Assembly: GCF_001449115.1 (NCBI RefSeq)
Contig: NZ_LAIJ01000001.1
Coordinates: forward strand, 372,001-436,000
From: Occallatibacter gabretensis
Lineage (GTDB): Bacteria > Acidobacteriota > Terriglobia > Terriglobales > Acidobacteriaceae
DNA length: 64,000 bases
Direction: 5' to 3'
Made by a program: the position numbers and the translations under genes. Shown in pieces: positions 33,868 through 44,121 of this stretch (within the stretch, counting starts at the first letter, position 1; the number at the start of each line of letters is the position of its first letter). The notes beneath the pieces were generated by a model. The model made no database searches and was not told where the DNA came from. It saw only the letters and a list, made by a program, of their open reading frames with translations.

Positions 33868-35115
33868 CTATCGCGCCCCCACCAACTCCTCGCTCTTAGC
33901 CATCCCGTAGTGGCTCTCCACGTACTTATCCAGAATCTCCTTGAACTCCGCCACAATCGTATCTCCACGCAGCGTCGTATAGAGCTTCCCATCCACATAC
34001 ACCGGCGCCTTCGGTTCTTCAAACGTGCCCGGCAGGCTGATTCCCAGGTTCGCGTGCTTCGATTCACCCGGCCCGTTCACCACGCAGCCCATCACAGCCA
34101 GCTTCAGCTCCTCAACGCCCGGATATTTCTTCCGCCACTCCGGCATCGAGGTCCGTAGATAGCCTTGAATCTGTTCCGCCAGCTCCTGGAAGTATGTGCT
34201 CGTCGTGCGCCCGCATCCAGGGCAACTCGTCACCTGCGGCATAAAGCTACGAATCGAAAGCGACTGTAGAATCTGCTGCGCGGCCTGCACCTCTTCCGTG
34301 CGATCCCCATTCGGCTTCGGCGTCAAGCTCACGCGAATCGTATCGCCAATCCCAGCCAGCAGCAGCGGAGCCAGCCCCGCAGCTGAAGCAATCAACCCCT
34401 TCGCGCCCATGCCGGCCTCAGTCAGCCCCAGGTGCAGCGCATAATTGCACCGCGCGGCAAGATTCGTATAAACATCAATCAAATCCCGAACGCCTGAAAC
34501 CTTCGCCGACAAAATAATCTGGTCGTTGCGTAGCCCATATTGCTCAGCAGCCTTCGCTGAATCCAGCGCACTCACCACCATCGCTTCCATCATCACGTCG
34601 CGTGCAGGCAGTGGATTGGCCGACTTCGAATTCGCATCCATCATCCGCGTCAGCAGCGCCTGGTCCAGCGATCCCCAGTTCACGCCAATGCGCACCGGCT
34701 TCTGGTTCTCAACAGCGCACTCCACCATCACTTGAAAATTGTCGTTATCTTTCTTGCCGATTGACGCGTTCCCCGGATTAATGCGGTACTTCGCCAGCGC
34801 CTTCGCCGTCTCGGGAAACTTCTTCAGCAGCAGATGCCCGTTGTAGTGAAAATCACCCACAATCGGCACACGGATTCCGCGCTTATCCAACCCTTCCACA
34901 ATCGCCGGAACAGCCGCGGCCGCCTCATCGTTGTTCACCGTCACGCGGACAAGTTCTGACCCTGCAACGGCAAGCGCTGCGACCTGCTCAATCGTGCCCG
35001 CCACATCTGCCGTATCGGTGTTGGTCATCGACTGCACAACAACCGGAACCTCCCAGCCCACGCGGACATTGCCAATCCGGACCGTCGGAGTCTTTCTGCG
35101 CTGAATCTCTGGCAT
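33868..35115 (-). CDS. ispG: 4-hydroxy-3-methylbut-2-en-1-yl diphosphate synthase
   Basis: 415 aa, full length for the bacterial two-domain form. It makes HMBPP from MEcPP with a [4Fe-4S] cluster, one step before IspH. The N-terminal TIM barrel shows [16 protein letters not shown] and the later RINPGNAS. The C-terminal cluster domain has CPGCGRT with two cysteines and GCVVNGPGE with the third, plus the ligand glutamate. GTGAGG lies before the ATG at 35115. It is a single gene in this window, divergent from the CysO-like gene. Confidence 0.96.
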   Translation of the reverse strand: MPEIQRRKTPTVRIGNVRVGWEVPVVVQSMTNTDTADVAGTIEQVAALAVAGSELVRVTVNNDEAAAAVPAIVEGLDKRGIRVPIVGDFHYNGHLLLKKFPETAKALAKYRINPGNASIGKKDNDNFQVMVECAVENQKPVRIGVNWGSLDQALLTRMMDANSKSANPLPARDVMMEAMVVSALDSAKAAEQYGLRNDQIILSAKVSGVRDLIDVYTNLAARCNYALHLGLTEAGMGAKGLIASAAGLAPLLLAGIGDTIRVSLTPKPNGDRTEEVQAAQQILQSLSIRSFMPQVTSCPGCGRTTSTYFQELAEQIQGYLRTSMPEWRKKYPGVEELKLAVMGCVVNGPGESKHANLGISLPGTFEEPKAPVYVDGKLYTTLRGDTIVAEFKEILDKYVESHYGMAKSEELVGAR

Positions 35116-35176
35116 AGAAACCTCACCTCTAGTTTACAAGAGTGTGCAATATCATGGGGTAGAGGACGCACTCAAC

Positions 35177-35452
35177 ATGACCATCTTCATCCCCACGCCG
35201 CTCCGTCAGTTCACCGGCGGCAAAGACACCGTGGAAACCTCTGCAGCCACCGTTTCCGAGGCTCTGGACGCCCTCACCGCCGCCCACCCCGAGCTCCGCA
35301 AGCACCTCTTCACTGCGGAGGGAAAAATCCGCGCCTTCGTCAACCTTTACCTCAACGACGAAGACATCCGCTATCTCCCTGAAAAGGAAGCCACCGCCAT
35401 CAAGCCCACCGACACCCTTTCCATCATTCCCTCCATCGCCGGCGGCTGTTAA
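35177..35452 (+). CDS. CysO/MoaD-like ubiquitin-fold sulfur carrier ending in Gly-Gly-Cys
   Basis: 91 aa, beta-grasp fold. MTIFIPTPLRQFTGGKDTV, then RAFVNLYLNDEDIRYL and DTLSIIPSIAGG match CysO of mycobacteria and MoaD-like carriers, which hold sulfur as a C-terminal thiocarboxylate on Gly-Gly. Here one Cys follows the Gly-Gly before the stop, so the tail would have to be trimmed before activation, or the encoded Cys mimics the CysO-Cys adduct. No cysM, mec or moeZ gene is adjacent. The ATG at 35177 is the family start. tRNA-Arg follows 31 bases after the stop. Confidence 0.85.
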   Translation: MTIFIPTPLRQFTGGKDTVETSAATVSEALDALTAAHPELRKHLFTAEGKIRAFVNLYLNDEDIRYLPEKEATAIKPTDTLSIIPSIAGGC

Positions 35453-35483
35453 AGAAGTCGCAACAAGGTAAAATAAGTTAAAT

Positions 35484-35560
35484 GGCCCTGTAGCTCAGAT
35501 GGATAGAGCGACGGTTTCCTAAACCGCAGGTCGGAAGTTCGAATCTTCCCAGGGTCACCA
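35484..35560 (+). tRNA. tRNA-Arg (anticodon CCT)
   Basis: 77 nt with an encoded CCA end. The acceptor stem GGCCCTG pairs with CAGGGTC (one G-U). The D arm is GCTC..GAGC, the anticodon stem CGGTT/AACCG with loop TTCCTAA, and the T arm GGAAG-TTCGAAT-CTTCC. Anticodon CCT reads AGG. Its 3' half is the attachment site of the genomic island that follows. Confidence 0.95.
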
Positions 35561-35562
35561 TA
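35512..35562 (+). repeat. Left attachment repeat (attL) inside the tRNA-Arg 3' half
   Basis: 51 bases, 48 of them the same as 44659-44709, covering the anticodon loop to just past the CCA end. This is the usual site for tyrosine integrases. Confidence 0.85.
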
Positions 35563-35704
35563 GAATCAATAATTTATAGAAATAACGATGGCTCTCAAAA
35601 AAGACAGGTGACGGTTTTCTAAGCCTGACATCGGAAGGAGCCCATCTGTGCCAACAGAACCGCTGCCAGGGTGCGTGCTGCCTTGAAAGGGAAGCCGATA
35701 CCGG

Positions 35705-35827
35705 CATTTAGGGATTCGCTACCGAATCGACGGCAGGGCCAAACGAGAGAAAGTGGGTAGGCGTTCGGATGAGATCGCGCTCTATCAAAAGCGCAAAGCT
35801 GATACGCGGGCGAGACTTAGTGATTGA
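35705..35827 (+). pseudogene. Tyrosine integrase remnant (N-terminal arm domain)
   Basis: One frame reads GIRYRIDGRAKREKVGRRSD, then EIALYQKRKADTRARLSD and a stop. This matches the arm-type DNA-binding start of tyrosine integrases, which typically read (W)YIRYRVDGRRxREKVGRRSDAIxLYQKRK. Catalytic R/H/Y parts are absent. It lies 145 bases after the tRNA, where the island integrase is expected. The stretches 35561-35704 and 35828-35984 hold no other gene. Confidence 0.7.
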
Positions 35828-35871
35828 GCGCGAATCAAGAATCAGTCGCAAGCATCCACCAGGCACTCTGT

Positions 35872-35897
35872 TGACGTCATGCGAAGAACGCTATACC
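35872..35897 (+). promoter_or_regulatory. Possible promoter of the island dehydrogenase
   Basis: TTGACG (from 35871) and TATACC (35892-35897) lie 15 bases apart, a little short of the ideal 17, about 90 bases before the GTG at 35985. Weak evidence. Confidence 0.3.
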
Positions 35898-35984
35898 AGC
35901 TTTATGTAGTTGCTGCGGTTGCGCCCCGTATCTAGGATCACGGCAAGCTGGTACTGAAGATCTGAAAGATCTGAGGGCGCTCTT

Positions 35985-38923
35985 GTGTTTAGAAAGCTAT
36001 TATCCGTAGACCCTGCGCTCATAGGGCGCTTCGACGCGCCATCCATGAGCGATGCAGTCCCCGCCTCTCTGGTCAACGGGACACCAGATGATCTGAAGGC
36101 CGATCTCATCGCCCTCCTGGGGAAAGAGAACGTCTTTCACAGAGCAATCGATCTTGTACGATATGCCTCCGATGCAAGCCCGTATCGGCTTGTACCTCAG
36201 GTTGTCGTGCTGCCTCGAACGACTGATGACATCGTCAAGCTCTTCCGTTATTGCCATGAGACCGGGCGGCACGCGACGTTTCGGGCGGCGGGCACGAGTC
36301 TCAACGGTCAATCGCTATCCGACGACATTTTGATAGATGTGCGCCGTCACTGGAATGGCGGCAAAGTAGAGAATGATGGCGTGCGCGTGCGTGCGCGCCC
36401 CGGGATGATCCTCAGCCATGTCAACTTGATGCTGGAAAAGCATGGGCGTCGGTTGGGACCGGATCCCGCCAGCTCCGCAGCTTGCACGATCGGAGGCGTG
36501 ATCGCGAACAACGCCGGCGGCATGCGGTGCACCGTGCAGAAAGATGCCTACCATACCGTTTCCGCGCTCACGTTCGTAACGCCATCCGGCGCTGTCATTG
36601 ACACATCGAAACCCGATGCCGAAAAAAGGTTTGCGCAGGCAGAGCCGCAGCTTGCGGAAGGCTTGCTGGAACTGCGAAGAGAGCTGCTGGCGGATCCGGC
36701 GCTGGCGGATCGTGTGCGTCGCAAGTACACGATCAGGAATACTCATGGATTGCGGCTTTGCGCACTTCTCGATGGTGAAACGCCACTCGAGATTTTTCGA
36801 CGCCTGCTTGTCGGCTCGGAGGGTACGCTCGCGTTCATTGCTGAAGCGGTACTAGAGACGATTCCAACATCCCGCGTGACGAGCGTGGCATGGATTCCAG
36901 TTCCCACAATCGATGAAGCGATCGCTCTTGTTCCTGGCCTCGTCGGCCTTGGCGCCTCCGCCGTCGAGCTGATGATTGCACCAGCGCTCACCGCCGCCGG
37001 TCAGGCCTTTGAGGAAACGCCCGCCTACTGGAAAACCCTCGACCCCAAGGCCGCTGCTCTGCTCGTTGAGATTGGCGCCGAGAACTCTGACTCTCTTGAA
37101 GCAACACAACGCAAAGTCCTTGAACTCGTGAGCACCGTCCAGCTGATCAAGCCGGTAGACTTCACGAGTGTCGACGAAGCCATCGAGCTCGCCTGGCATG
37201 TCCGCGAGGGACTTCTGGGTTTGGTCGGCAAGAATCGCCCGGAAGGCTCGACGCTCATTACGGAGGACGTCTGTTTTCTGCCGGAGCGTTTGGCTGAGGG
37301 TGCGCGCGACGTGCAGAACCTGCTTTCCAAGCATGGATTCATCCCCGGTGTCGCAGGGCACGCTGCTCACGGGAACCTTCATTTCACTCTCGTCGCAAAT
37401 CTCGGCGAGGCCGAAGGACTCTCCCGATACTCGGCTTTCATGACCGAGCTTGTGGAGCTCGTCGTCGGGAAACATGACGGCTCTTTGAAGGCCGAGCACG
37501 GAACCGGCCTGAACATGGCGCCGTTCGTCGCATCGGAATGGGGTGAGAAAGCCACTGCCATGATGTGGCGCATAAAACAGCTCGCCGACCCTCACGGGAT
37601 TCTGGCGCCGGACGTGATTCTGACGCGGAATCCCAGGCTTCACCTGGAGAATCTGAAGTCCTTCCCTCAGATCGAAGGGGTTACGGGTTCCTCGCAATGC
37701 ATCGAGTGCGGGTTCTGTGAACCTGTCTGTCCGAGCCGCAATGTCACCATGACTCCACGTCAACGAATCGTGGTGCGGCGGGAGATGGTGCGCCAGAAGG
37801 CTGACTCCGCGATGCTCGCGCAACTCCAACAGGAGTATCAGTACGATGGCATCGAAACATGCGCAGGCGACGGCATGTGTTCCATTCCCTGTCCGATAGG
37901 AATCAACACCGGGACGTTGATCAAACAGTTTCGCGGGCGCGAAAACAGCCCCGCCGCGGAAGCCGTGGCGCTGAGCCTCGCAAAGCACTGGAAAGCGGTC
38001 GAACCCATGGCGCGGGTAAGCCTATGGGGAGCACACGTGTTCTCCTCCGTGTTTGGTGTGAAGCCGCTCACGGCTCTTACCGCTGTCGTGCGAAGTGTTG
38101 TCAGCCCTGACCTCATGCCCGCCGTGCCCGGGCCAATGCCACGTGCGCTTCCGGCTTGCCGAAAACCGACAGGAACGGCGCCGCGGCAGTGTACTTCTGC
38201 GCATGTATCAACCGCATGTTTGGCCGCGATCCCGCCGGGCCTGCCGCTCCCTCGCTTGCGGAAACCTTTGTCACCTTGTCCAAACGCGCTGGTAAGCCGC
38301 TGTGGATTCCGCCGGATGTAGCCGGCCTTTGCTGCTCGACGCCGTGGAGATCGAAAGGCTATCACCGGGGGCATAAGTACATGGCGCACGCAGTGGCCGA
38401 TGCGCTGTGGCGCTGGAGCGATGGAGGAGCTCTTCCTATCGTCGTCGACGCCGCTTCCTGCACCCTTGGACTCAAAGAAGATATCGTGACACAGCTCGAA
38501 GGACAGCAAAAAGAGCAGTACGAGAGCCTCAAGATCATCGACTCGATCGCGTGGTGTCATGATCTTCTGTCGAACCTGGATATCTCGCACAAGCTGCAGC
38601 GCGTCGCTGTGCATCCGACATGCTCGATAACCGACCTCAAGCTGGTTGGCGCGCTCAAACAGATTGCGGCCCGCCTGGCCGACGAGGTGGAAGTTCCAAT
38701 CGGCACAACCTGTTGCGGGACCGCCGGAGACCGAGGGCTATTACATCCCGAGTTAGTTCTTTCAGCGACACGGGAAGTTCAATTGGTATTGATTGATCGT
38801 CCCTGCGACGCCTATGTCTCGGCAAACCGAACCTGTGAGATGGGCCTGCGGCATGCGACCGGGAAGAAGTATGAATCATTTCTTTACTTGCTCGAGGAAC
38901 TGAGTCGTCCGCAGGCGAACTAA
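35985..38923 (+). pseudogene. FAD- and [4Fe-4S]-dependent D-2-hydroxyacid (D-lactate-type) dehydrogenase, frameshifted
   Basis: Read in two frames: 35985-about 38147, then about 38148-38923; joined length about 979 aa. Order: FAD-binding type 4 domain (PRTTDDIVKLFRYC, FRAAGTSLNGQS, TIGGVIANNAGGMRC), FAD-oxidase C-terminal domain (GSTLITEDVCFLPERL, GHAAHGNLHFTL), Fe-S domain (CIECGFCEPVCPSR, then CAGDGMCSIPCP), and in the second frame the cysteine-rich CCG domain (HPTCS, TTCCGTAGDRG). This is the layout of respiratory D-lactate dehydrogenase (Dld-II) and glycolate-oxidase-like proteins. One missing base near 38145-38148 would explain the break. The start is GTG with GAGGGC eight bases upstream; ATG 36045 is the alternative. 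It is either a real decay event or a base-call error. Confidence 0.8.
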
Positions 38924-38934
38924 AGGAGCGCCCT

Positions 38935-39786
38935 ATGCGCATCATTCATTTTGAAACAGGTGGAGTCCTCGGAATTGCCGCAGATGCAGGCTCAGGCTGG
39001 CATGGCCTCACGCAACGGGAGAGCGGCTTTCCGGGCACGCTACCAGAACTGATCGCACAAGGTGCAGACTTATTGCACATCGGCAGAAGCCTCGAGCAAT
39101 CGCCGGCAATCGACCTGAACGCTGTCCGTCTGCTACCGCCAGTGCCCGTACCGCCGAAAATTCTGTGCGTCGGTCTCAACTACGATGACCACCTGGAGGA
39201 AAGTGGTCTGAAGAAGCCGGTCTACCCTGAAATTTTCGCCCGCTTTGCGACAAGTCTGATCCCTCATCAAGAGCCGATCCGGCGGCCCCGCGAATCCATT
39301 GCGCTCGACTATGAAGCCGAACTGGCCGTCGTGATCGGCAAGCCGGGGCGCCGCATCTCCCAGGACCAGGCCCTTGATCACGTGGCAGGCTACTCCCTTT
39401 TCAACGATGCGACCGTGCGTGATTTTCAGCTCCGTACACCGCAATGGACGATGGGCAAGAATTTCGATGGCACCGGATCGTTCGGCCCTTGGTTGGTGAC
39501 GCCCGATGCCGTACCGCCGGGAGCCAGCGGATTGCGCATCCAGGGCCGTTTAAATGGCCGCGTGATGCAGGATGCGCGCACAGACCAGCTCATCTTCAGT
39601 GTCCCGGCGTTGATTGCAATGATCAGTGTCGCAATGACTCTGGAGCGAGGGGATGTGATCATCACCGGCACACCGGGCGGTGTAGGAGCCGCACGTAAGC
39701 CACCCGTCTACATGCAGCCCGGCGATGTCTTCGAAGTGGAGATCGAGGGGCTCGGTGTCCTGACCAATCCCGTGCAGGAAGACTGA
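38935..39786 (+). CDS. Fumarylacetoacetate hydrolase family protein
   Basis: 283 aa. The family acts on C-C bonds of acylpyruvates or decarboxylates or hydrates related keto acids. The catalytic metal site is seen in DYEAELAVVIGK (E-x-E region) preceded by PPKILCVGLNYDDHLEESG (in part). The core VAGYSLFNDATVRDFQ and the C-terminal ITGTPGGVGAARKPPVYMQPGD (in part) are typical. The substrate is unknown; an acylpyruvate giving pyruvate would fit the dehydrogenase upstream. AAAGGAG lies before the ATG, 11 bases after the previous gene, so it belongs to the island operon. Confidence 0.9.
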   Translation: MRIIHFETGGVLGIAADAGSGWHGLTQRESGFPGTLPELIAQGADLLHIGRSLEQSPAIDLNAVRLLPPVPVPPKILCVGLNYDDHLEESGLKKPVYPEIFARFATSLIPHQEPIRRPRESIALDYEAELAVVIGKPGRRISQDQALDHVAGYSLFNDATVRDFQLRTPQWTMGKNFDGTGSFGPWLVTPDAVPPGASGLRIQGRLNGRVMQDARTDQLIFSVPALIAMISVAMTLERGDVIITGTPGGVGAARKPPVYMQPGDVFEVEIEGLGVLTNPVQED

Positions 39787-39852
39787 GAAGGCGTGCAGGG
39801 CATGAACTGCAGTGTCAGTGCATGAAACGATCATCGAAAAGGAGCCAGACCT

Positions 39853-40677
39853 TTGCCATATTCTGACTACAAATGTTTCCGGTTCAAGTTTGATTCTGGA
39901 GTCGCATTCGTCAGCATCGATCACCCGCCAATCAATCTTCTGGATGAAGTTCTGTCGCAGGAATTCGACAAACTAGGCAGGCAGCTCGAGAACGATGAGA
40001 GTATCCGGGTTGTGGTCTTGCAGAGCGCGCTTCCTGATTTCTTCATAGCCCACTCAGGTTTGGGCAGGGTGGGAGCCGCTTCCAAAACCGTATCCCATAC
40101 ACGCAGCTTTCGTCTGACGCAGATCATCGGCGAGCGGTTCAGGAATATCCCGAAGGTAGCCATTGCCAAGATTGAAGGACGAGCCCGGGGCGGAGGGAGT
40201 GAGATCGCGCTGGCCATGGACATGTGTTTTGCTGCCCTTGGCAAAGCGATCTTCAGCCAGCCGGAGGTGGCGGTTGGGCTTGTTCCGGGTGGCGGCTCTA
40301 CGCAAAGATTACCCCGGCTCATAGGACGGGGACGCGCCCTGGAGGTGCTCCTGGGCTGCAATGATTTCTCAGCGGAGCTGGCAGAACGTTACGGCTATAT
40401 CAATCGAGCATTGCCAGCCGACGAATTGACGCCTTTCGTCGAGAACCTTGCTCACCGCATCGCCTCTTTTCCCGCACATACCATTGCTCACGTCAAGGCG
40501 GCCGTGGATATGGGAGCATTTAGTTCCATGACAGAGGGGCTACTGGTGGAAGCCCACGAGTCCGATCTGAGTGTCGCCAGTGAGGTGACCCAGGCGCGCG
40601 TGAGGGAAGCATTAAAGGTTGGCGCTGAAACTTATGAAGGCGAGTTGGAGATGGGTTTTCTATCGAGGCTCTCCTAA
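39853..40677 (+). CDS. Enoyl-CoA hydratase/isomerase family protein
   Basis: 274 aa, crotonase fold. VAFVSIDHPPINLLDEVLSQEF (in part) is the N-terminal signature. The oxyanion region is KIEGRARGGGSEIALAMDMCFA (in part), and QPEVAVGLVPGGGSTQRLPRLIGRGRALEVLLG (in part) follows. The usual glutamate after GGG is replaced around SEIALA and PGGGST, so the exact reaction (hydratase, isomerase or hydrolase) is open. The TTG start at 39853 has AAAGGAG seven bases upstream. Third gene of the island set; convergent with the sensor kinase. Confidence 0.85.
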   Translation: MPYSDYKCFRFKFDSGVAFVSIDHPPINLLDEVLSQEFDKLGRQLENDESIRVVVLQSALPDFFIAHSGLGRVGAASKTVSHTRSFRLTQIIGERFRNIPKVAIAKIEGRARGGGSEIALAMDMCFAALGKAIFSQPEVAVGLVPGGGSTQRLPRLIGRGRALEVLLGCNDFSAELAERYGYINRALPADELTPFVENLAHRIASFPAHTIAHVKAAVDMGAFSSMTEGLLVEAHESDLSVASEVTQARVREALKVGAETYEGELEMGFLSRLS

Positions 40678-40695
40678 CGCAACATCCGCAGGAGA

Positions 40696-43600
40696 TTATG
40701 TTTCCGCAGGAACCGTCGGCAAGGTGAAATGGAACGTCGCGCCACGCTCGCTGTTGCCGTTGGCCCAGATCCTTCCGCCATGCGATTCGACAATCGACTT
40801 GCTGATTGCCAGGCCCATGCCGCTGCCTTGCGGCTTCGTCGTAAAAAATGCGTCGAATATCTGGTTGGTCCCGCCCGTAGGCAGCCCCGGCCCTGTGTCT
40901 TGAATGGAGATTTCGATCTGACCGTCCTCGCCCATTTGCGACTTCACTGTAAGCACGCCGCCCTCATCTTTCATCGCCTCGATGCCATTCAGCATCAGGT
41001 TCATGAGCACCTGCTGAAGTTGGACTCTATCCGTCACAGTCATGGGAAGATCGTCTTTGAGGTCGGTGTCGATCGACGCACCCTGTCTTCTGGCTTCGGT
41101 TCCCAGCATCCTGGCCATTTCCTGGATGACCTCATTGATGGCGACCAGCTCTCGGTTCGGAGGAGCCTTTTTGTACAACAATCGCAGACGGTTGATGATT
41201 TCCGAAGCAAGCGTGCCCGCTTCCATGATTCTTTCCGTCCCTTTGCGCACCTCGGTCAGTTCAGGCGGGTCGCATTGTAGCCATCGCAAAGATGCCCTGG
41301 CATGAGCCGTTGTGACTGTGATGGGCTGTGCGAGTTCGTGCGAGATAGAGGCAACCAGTTCGCCCATCGTGCTGACCCGGCTCGCATGGGTAAGATTCTC
41401 CCGGAGCTGTTCAGCATCTTTGCGATCTTCAATGTCCGTCGCCGCGCCACACCATTTCACAATCTTTCCGTGCTTGTCCCTCACAGGCACGGCGCGGATC
41501 AGAAACCAGCGATGGGTTCCGTCCAATCCGCGGCGCAACCGCGTTTCACAATCCAGAGGTTCGCCAGTTGTTTGGGATGCGCGCCACTGCTCAGTGATGC
41601 GGTTGAGATCATCAGGGTGAATCGTCTTCTCCCATCCTGACGCGGACGGTTCATTCGGGCTGACTCCTGTGTATTCGAGCCACCCCTTGTTCATAAAAGT
41701 GAGATTGCCTTTGGGATCGGCCACGAAAGCCAGGGCCGGCATGGTTTCTACCGCCTCGCGGAATATTTTCTCCTGCTCCTGTAACTGGTGAACACGCATT
41801 CGATAACCGGCCCAGAGCAGTGTGCAGAAAGCAAGCACGCAAAGCCCTCGGAACCAAATCGTCTGGTACCAGGCGGGCGCAATGGTGAAGTCCAGGTGCG
41901 CTCCCTCGTCATTCCAGATTCCGTCGTTATTGCAGGCGATTACTCGGAAATGGTACTTTCCCGGACCAAGCCCGTTATAAAAGGCTTCGCGACGAGTGCC
42001 CGCGTCCTGCCATTCTTTATCCACTCCTTCCAGCCTGTAGCGAAAACGCACCTTCTCCGGCACAGACAGGCTCAGAGCTGTATAGCTAATTTGCAGATTG
42101 GTCGTTCGTGGGGGGAGGGTCAGATTCATCAGCGAACGGAATTGTTTGCCATTCGCCTTTATAGGGCGAATCAAGACCGTGGGAGGAAGTGCATTTGTGG
42201 AGATGTTGGCAGGATCGACCCGCACGATTCCCTTTGACGCCATGAACCATAGTTTGCCGTCGGTTGCCTGGATCTCTTTTGAGGGAATGCCTGGAAGGCC
42301 GTCGAAAGAGTCGAAGACACGATATTTCACGCGATAGGAAGGATCGCGAAGGACTTGTTGGATTTCTGTTGCCGGGATCTCGATTACGCCCCTCTGCTCA
42401 GCCAGCCACAAACTGCCGTTGGAAGCCTCTTCAACTCCCCAAATGGTTCCGAAAGAGGCCCCGAACGGCTCATCCGCAGGGACGACTCGCCGGAAGCGGT
42501 TCCCGTCAAAGAAAGCCAGCCCTCTTCCCGCCAGCCATACATGACGCCCCCGCCCGCTAATTACTTGTACTCCTCCGAGCGGAGACTCGTTCGCGGAAAA
42601 TACTCTCTGGATCCTTCCCTGGTCCAGGAGGATGATTGTGCCTTCCAGGTATCCGAACCACGCGCGGCCCATCCAATCCGTGAAGGCAGTCGTAGGGAAT
42701 AACTTTGCGGATTCTGGGGCGGATTCAAGTCGATGCCATACTCCGTCTTTCAGATAGAACAGACCTTGTCTCTCTGCACTCAGCCAGAGCGCGCCAGAGC
42801 CGTCTTCGGTTGCCTGGGGCGGAAACCCTAGATTGGGCTTCGGGAACGAATCCGGTAGCGCAATCCTGGTATAGTTTCCCGCATGGTAGCGATAGATGGC
42901 ATCAAGGCAAACCCACCAAATCGTCCCAGAGGCGTCACGATATGCAGAAGTGGGGTTATCAGCGGCATAGTTGTGGCTGTGAAGCGGATGACCACGATCA
43001 GCGCGTCCCCCGTGAACCCTGACCATGACACTTCGATTTCCTGCCAGCTCGTATACCCAGACGTCGCCGTCGTCCCCGGCAGCCCAAATCGACTGATTGA
43101 GCTTGAAGGGGAGAGCGACCGGCACCATGTTCGTTTTATGGAAGCGATCCAGACCGCTGTTGGTTCCGACCCAGATATTTCCTTCACGGTCTTGAAGAAT
43201 GGCGCGGACATAATCGTCGCTCAGTCCATCCTTCGCTGAGAACGACTCAACTGCAGAGCTGAATTCTTGAATTCGACCTTTCAGCAAATCTGGAGCCGGA
43301 GAACGGCGAAGCCCGTCTCCAATGCTGGTGATCCACAAGGCGCCGTCGTTGTCAAAAAGAATTCCCATGGAACCGACCTGGACCTCAGTTTCGTCAGGAG
43401 ACTGCCGCCTATCGGATAGGGGGATGGTCCGGACAGATCTCGTCGTTTCCGCCATCCACAATTTCCCGCTTGCCGCTTGTCCGAATTGCATCACCTGGCC
43501 GACTCGAATATTGGCCGGTTGAAACTGCCTGGCGCCGGGGGGAAGAGAAACTACGGTGTCCTCGGTAGAAACCCAAAGTGTTCCTTGACGATCAAGAAAA

Positions 43601-44121
43601 ACTGCGTAAGCAGACTTCCCCGGGAAATTCCAATCCTTCCCTACTACCTTCCATTGGTTGCCCTGCAGCCGCGCAAGCCCGTTGTCGGTCGCAGCCCAAA
43701 TCGTCCCATCCCGATCCTGCGCTAAGCTCCATACCACTCCGTTTGGGACTCCGTCGCGGGTGGTATAGTTCGTGGCGTTTCCATTCCGCAGAAGGCTGAT
43801 CGCTCCTGAAAAGCCGATCCAAAGGTCTCCATTGGGTAGAGCCAACAGTGAATTCACACCGCCCGGGAAAGGGCCGCCCGACTGAGGCCGGAAGTACTCG
43901 AAGGCGACACCGTCGAATCGATACAGACCAGCGGGATTTCCTAGCCAGAGATACCCATCCGGGGTTTGTGCCAACGCTGTAATGGGGCTCGGCGCGCCCT
44001 CTTTCGTGCCCCACGCGGTATGCGCGAATTGCGCAATCGTGTCCGATCGCTCTCCAGCGCAGCAAAGCGCGAGCAGCATGCAAACGCGAGGAAAAGGCAG
44101 ACCGCCAGCGTTCGCACGCAC
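40696..44121 (-). CDS. Large sensor histidine kinase with two-component propeller, Y_Y_Y and PAS domains
   Basis: 1141 aa. A signal sequence (PFPRVCMLLALCCAG) is followed by a periplasmic region with many reg-prop propeller blades (about 45-640; SLAQDRDGTIWAATDNGLARL, ILQDREGNIWVGTNSGLDRF, quoted in part). Then come a Y_Y_Y domain (FRYRLEGVDKEWQDAG), one membrane helix (FRGLCVLAFCTLLWAGYR), a PAS/PAC unit (FREAVETMPALAFVADPKG) and the kinase core. The H box is SISHELAQPI, the N box QQVLMNLMLNGIEAM, and the G boxes DTGPGLP and GSGMGLAIS. The GTG at 44121 has AGGAGG eight bases upstream; the open frame to 44202 starts with TTG. No response regulator is fused or adjacent. It probably senses a sugar or acid for the island genes (inference). 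Confidence 0.88.
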   Translation of the reverse strand: MRANAGGLPFPRVCMLLALCCAGERSDTIAQFAHTAWGTKEGAPSPITALAQTPDGYLWLGNPAGLYRFDGVAFEYFRPQSGGPFPGGVNSLLALPNGDLWIGFSGAISLLRNGNATNYTTRDGVPNGVVWSLAQDRDGTIWAATDNGLARLQGNQWKVVGKDWNFPGKSAYAVFLDRQGTLWVSTEDTVVSLPPGARQFQPANIRVGQVMQFGQAASGKLWMAETTRSVRTIPLSDRRQSPDETEVQVGSMGILFDNDGALWITSIGDGLRRSPAPDLLKGRIQEFSSAVESFSAKDGLSDDYVRAILQDREGNIWVGTNSGLDRFHKTNMVPVALPFKLNQSIWAAGDDGDVWVYELAGNRSVMVRVHGGRADRGHPLHSHNYAADNPTSAYRDASGTIWWVCLDAIYRYHAGNYTRIALPDSFPKPNLGFPPQATEDGSGALWLSAERQGLFYLKDGVWHRLESAPESAKLFPTTAFTDWMGRAWFGYLEGTIILLDQGRIQRVFSANESPLGGVQVISGRGRHVWLAGRGLAFFDGNRFRRVVPADEPFGASFGTIWGVEEASNGSLWLAEQRGVIEIPATEIQQVLRDPSYRVKYRVFDSFDGLPGIPSKEIQATDGKLWFMASKGIVRVDPANISTNALPPTVLIRPIKANGKQFRSLMNLTLPPRTTNLQISYTALSLSVPEKVRFRYRLEGVDKEWQDAGTRREAFYNGLGPGKYHFRVIACNNDGIWNDEGAHLDFTIAPAWYQTIWFRGLCVLAFCTLLWAGYRMRVHQLQEQEKIFREAVETMPALAFVADPKGNLTFMNKGWLEYTGVSPNEPSASGWEKTIHPDDLNRITEQWRASQTTGEPLDCETRLRRGLDGTHRWFLIRAVPVRDKHGKIVKWCGAATDIEDRKDAEQLRENLTHASRVSTMGELVASISHELAQPITVTTAHARASLRWLQCDPPELTEVRKGTERIMEAGTLASEIINRLRLLYKKAPPNRELVAINEVIQEMARMLGTEARRQGASIDTDLKDDLPMTVTDRVQLQQVLMNLMLNGIEAMKDEGGVLTVKSQMGEDGQIEISIQDTGPGLPTGGTNQIFDAFFTTKPQGSGMGLAISKSIVESHGGRIWANGNSERGATFHFTLPTVPAET

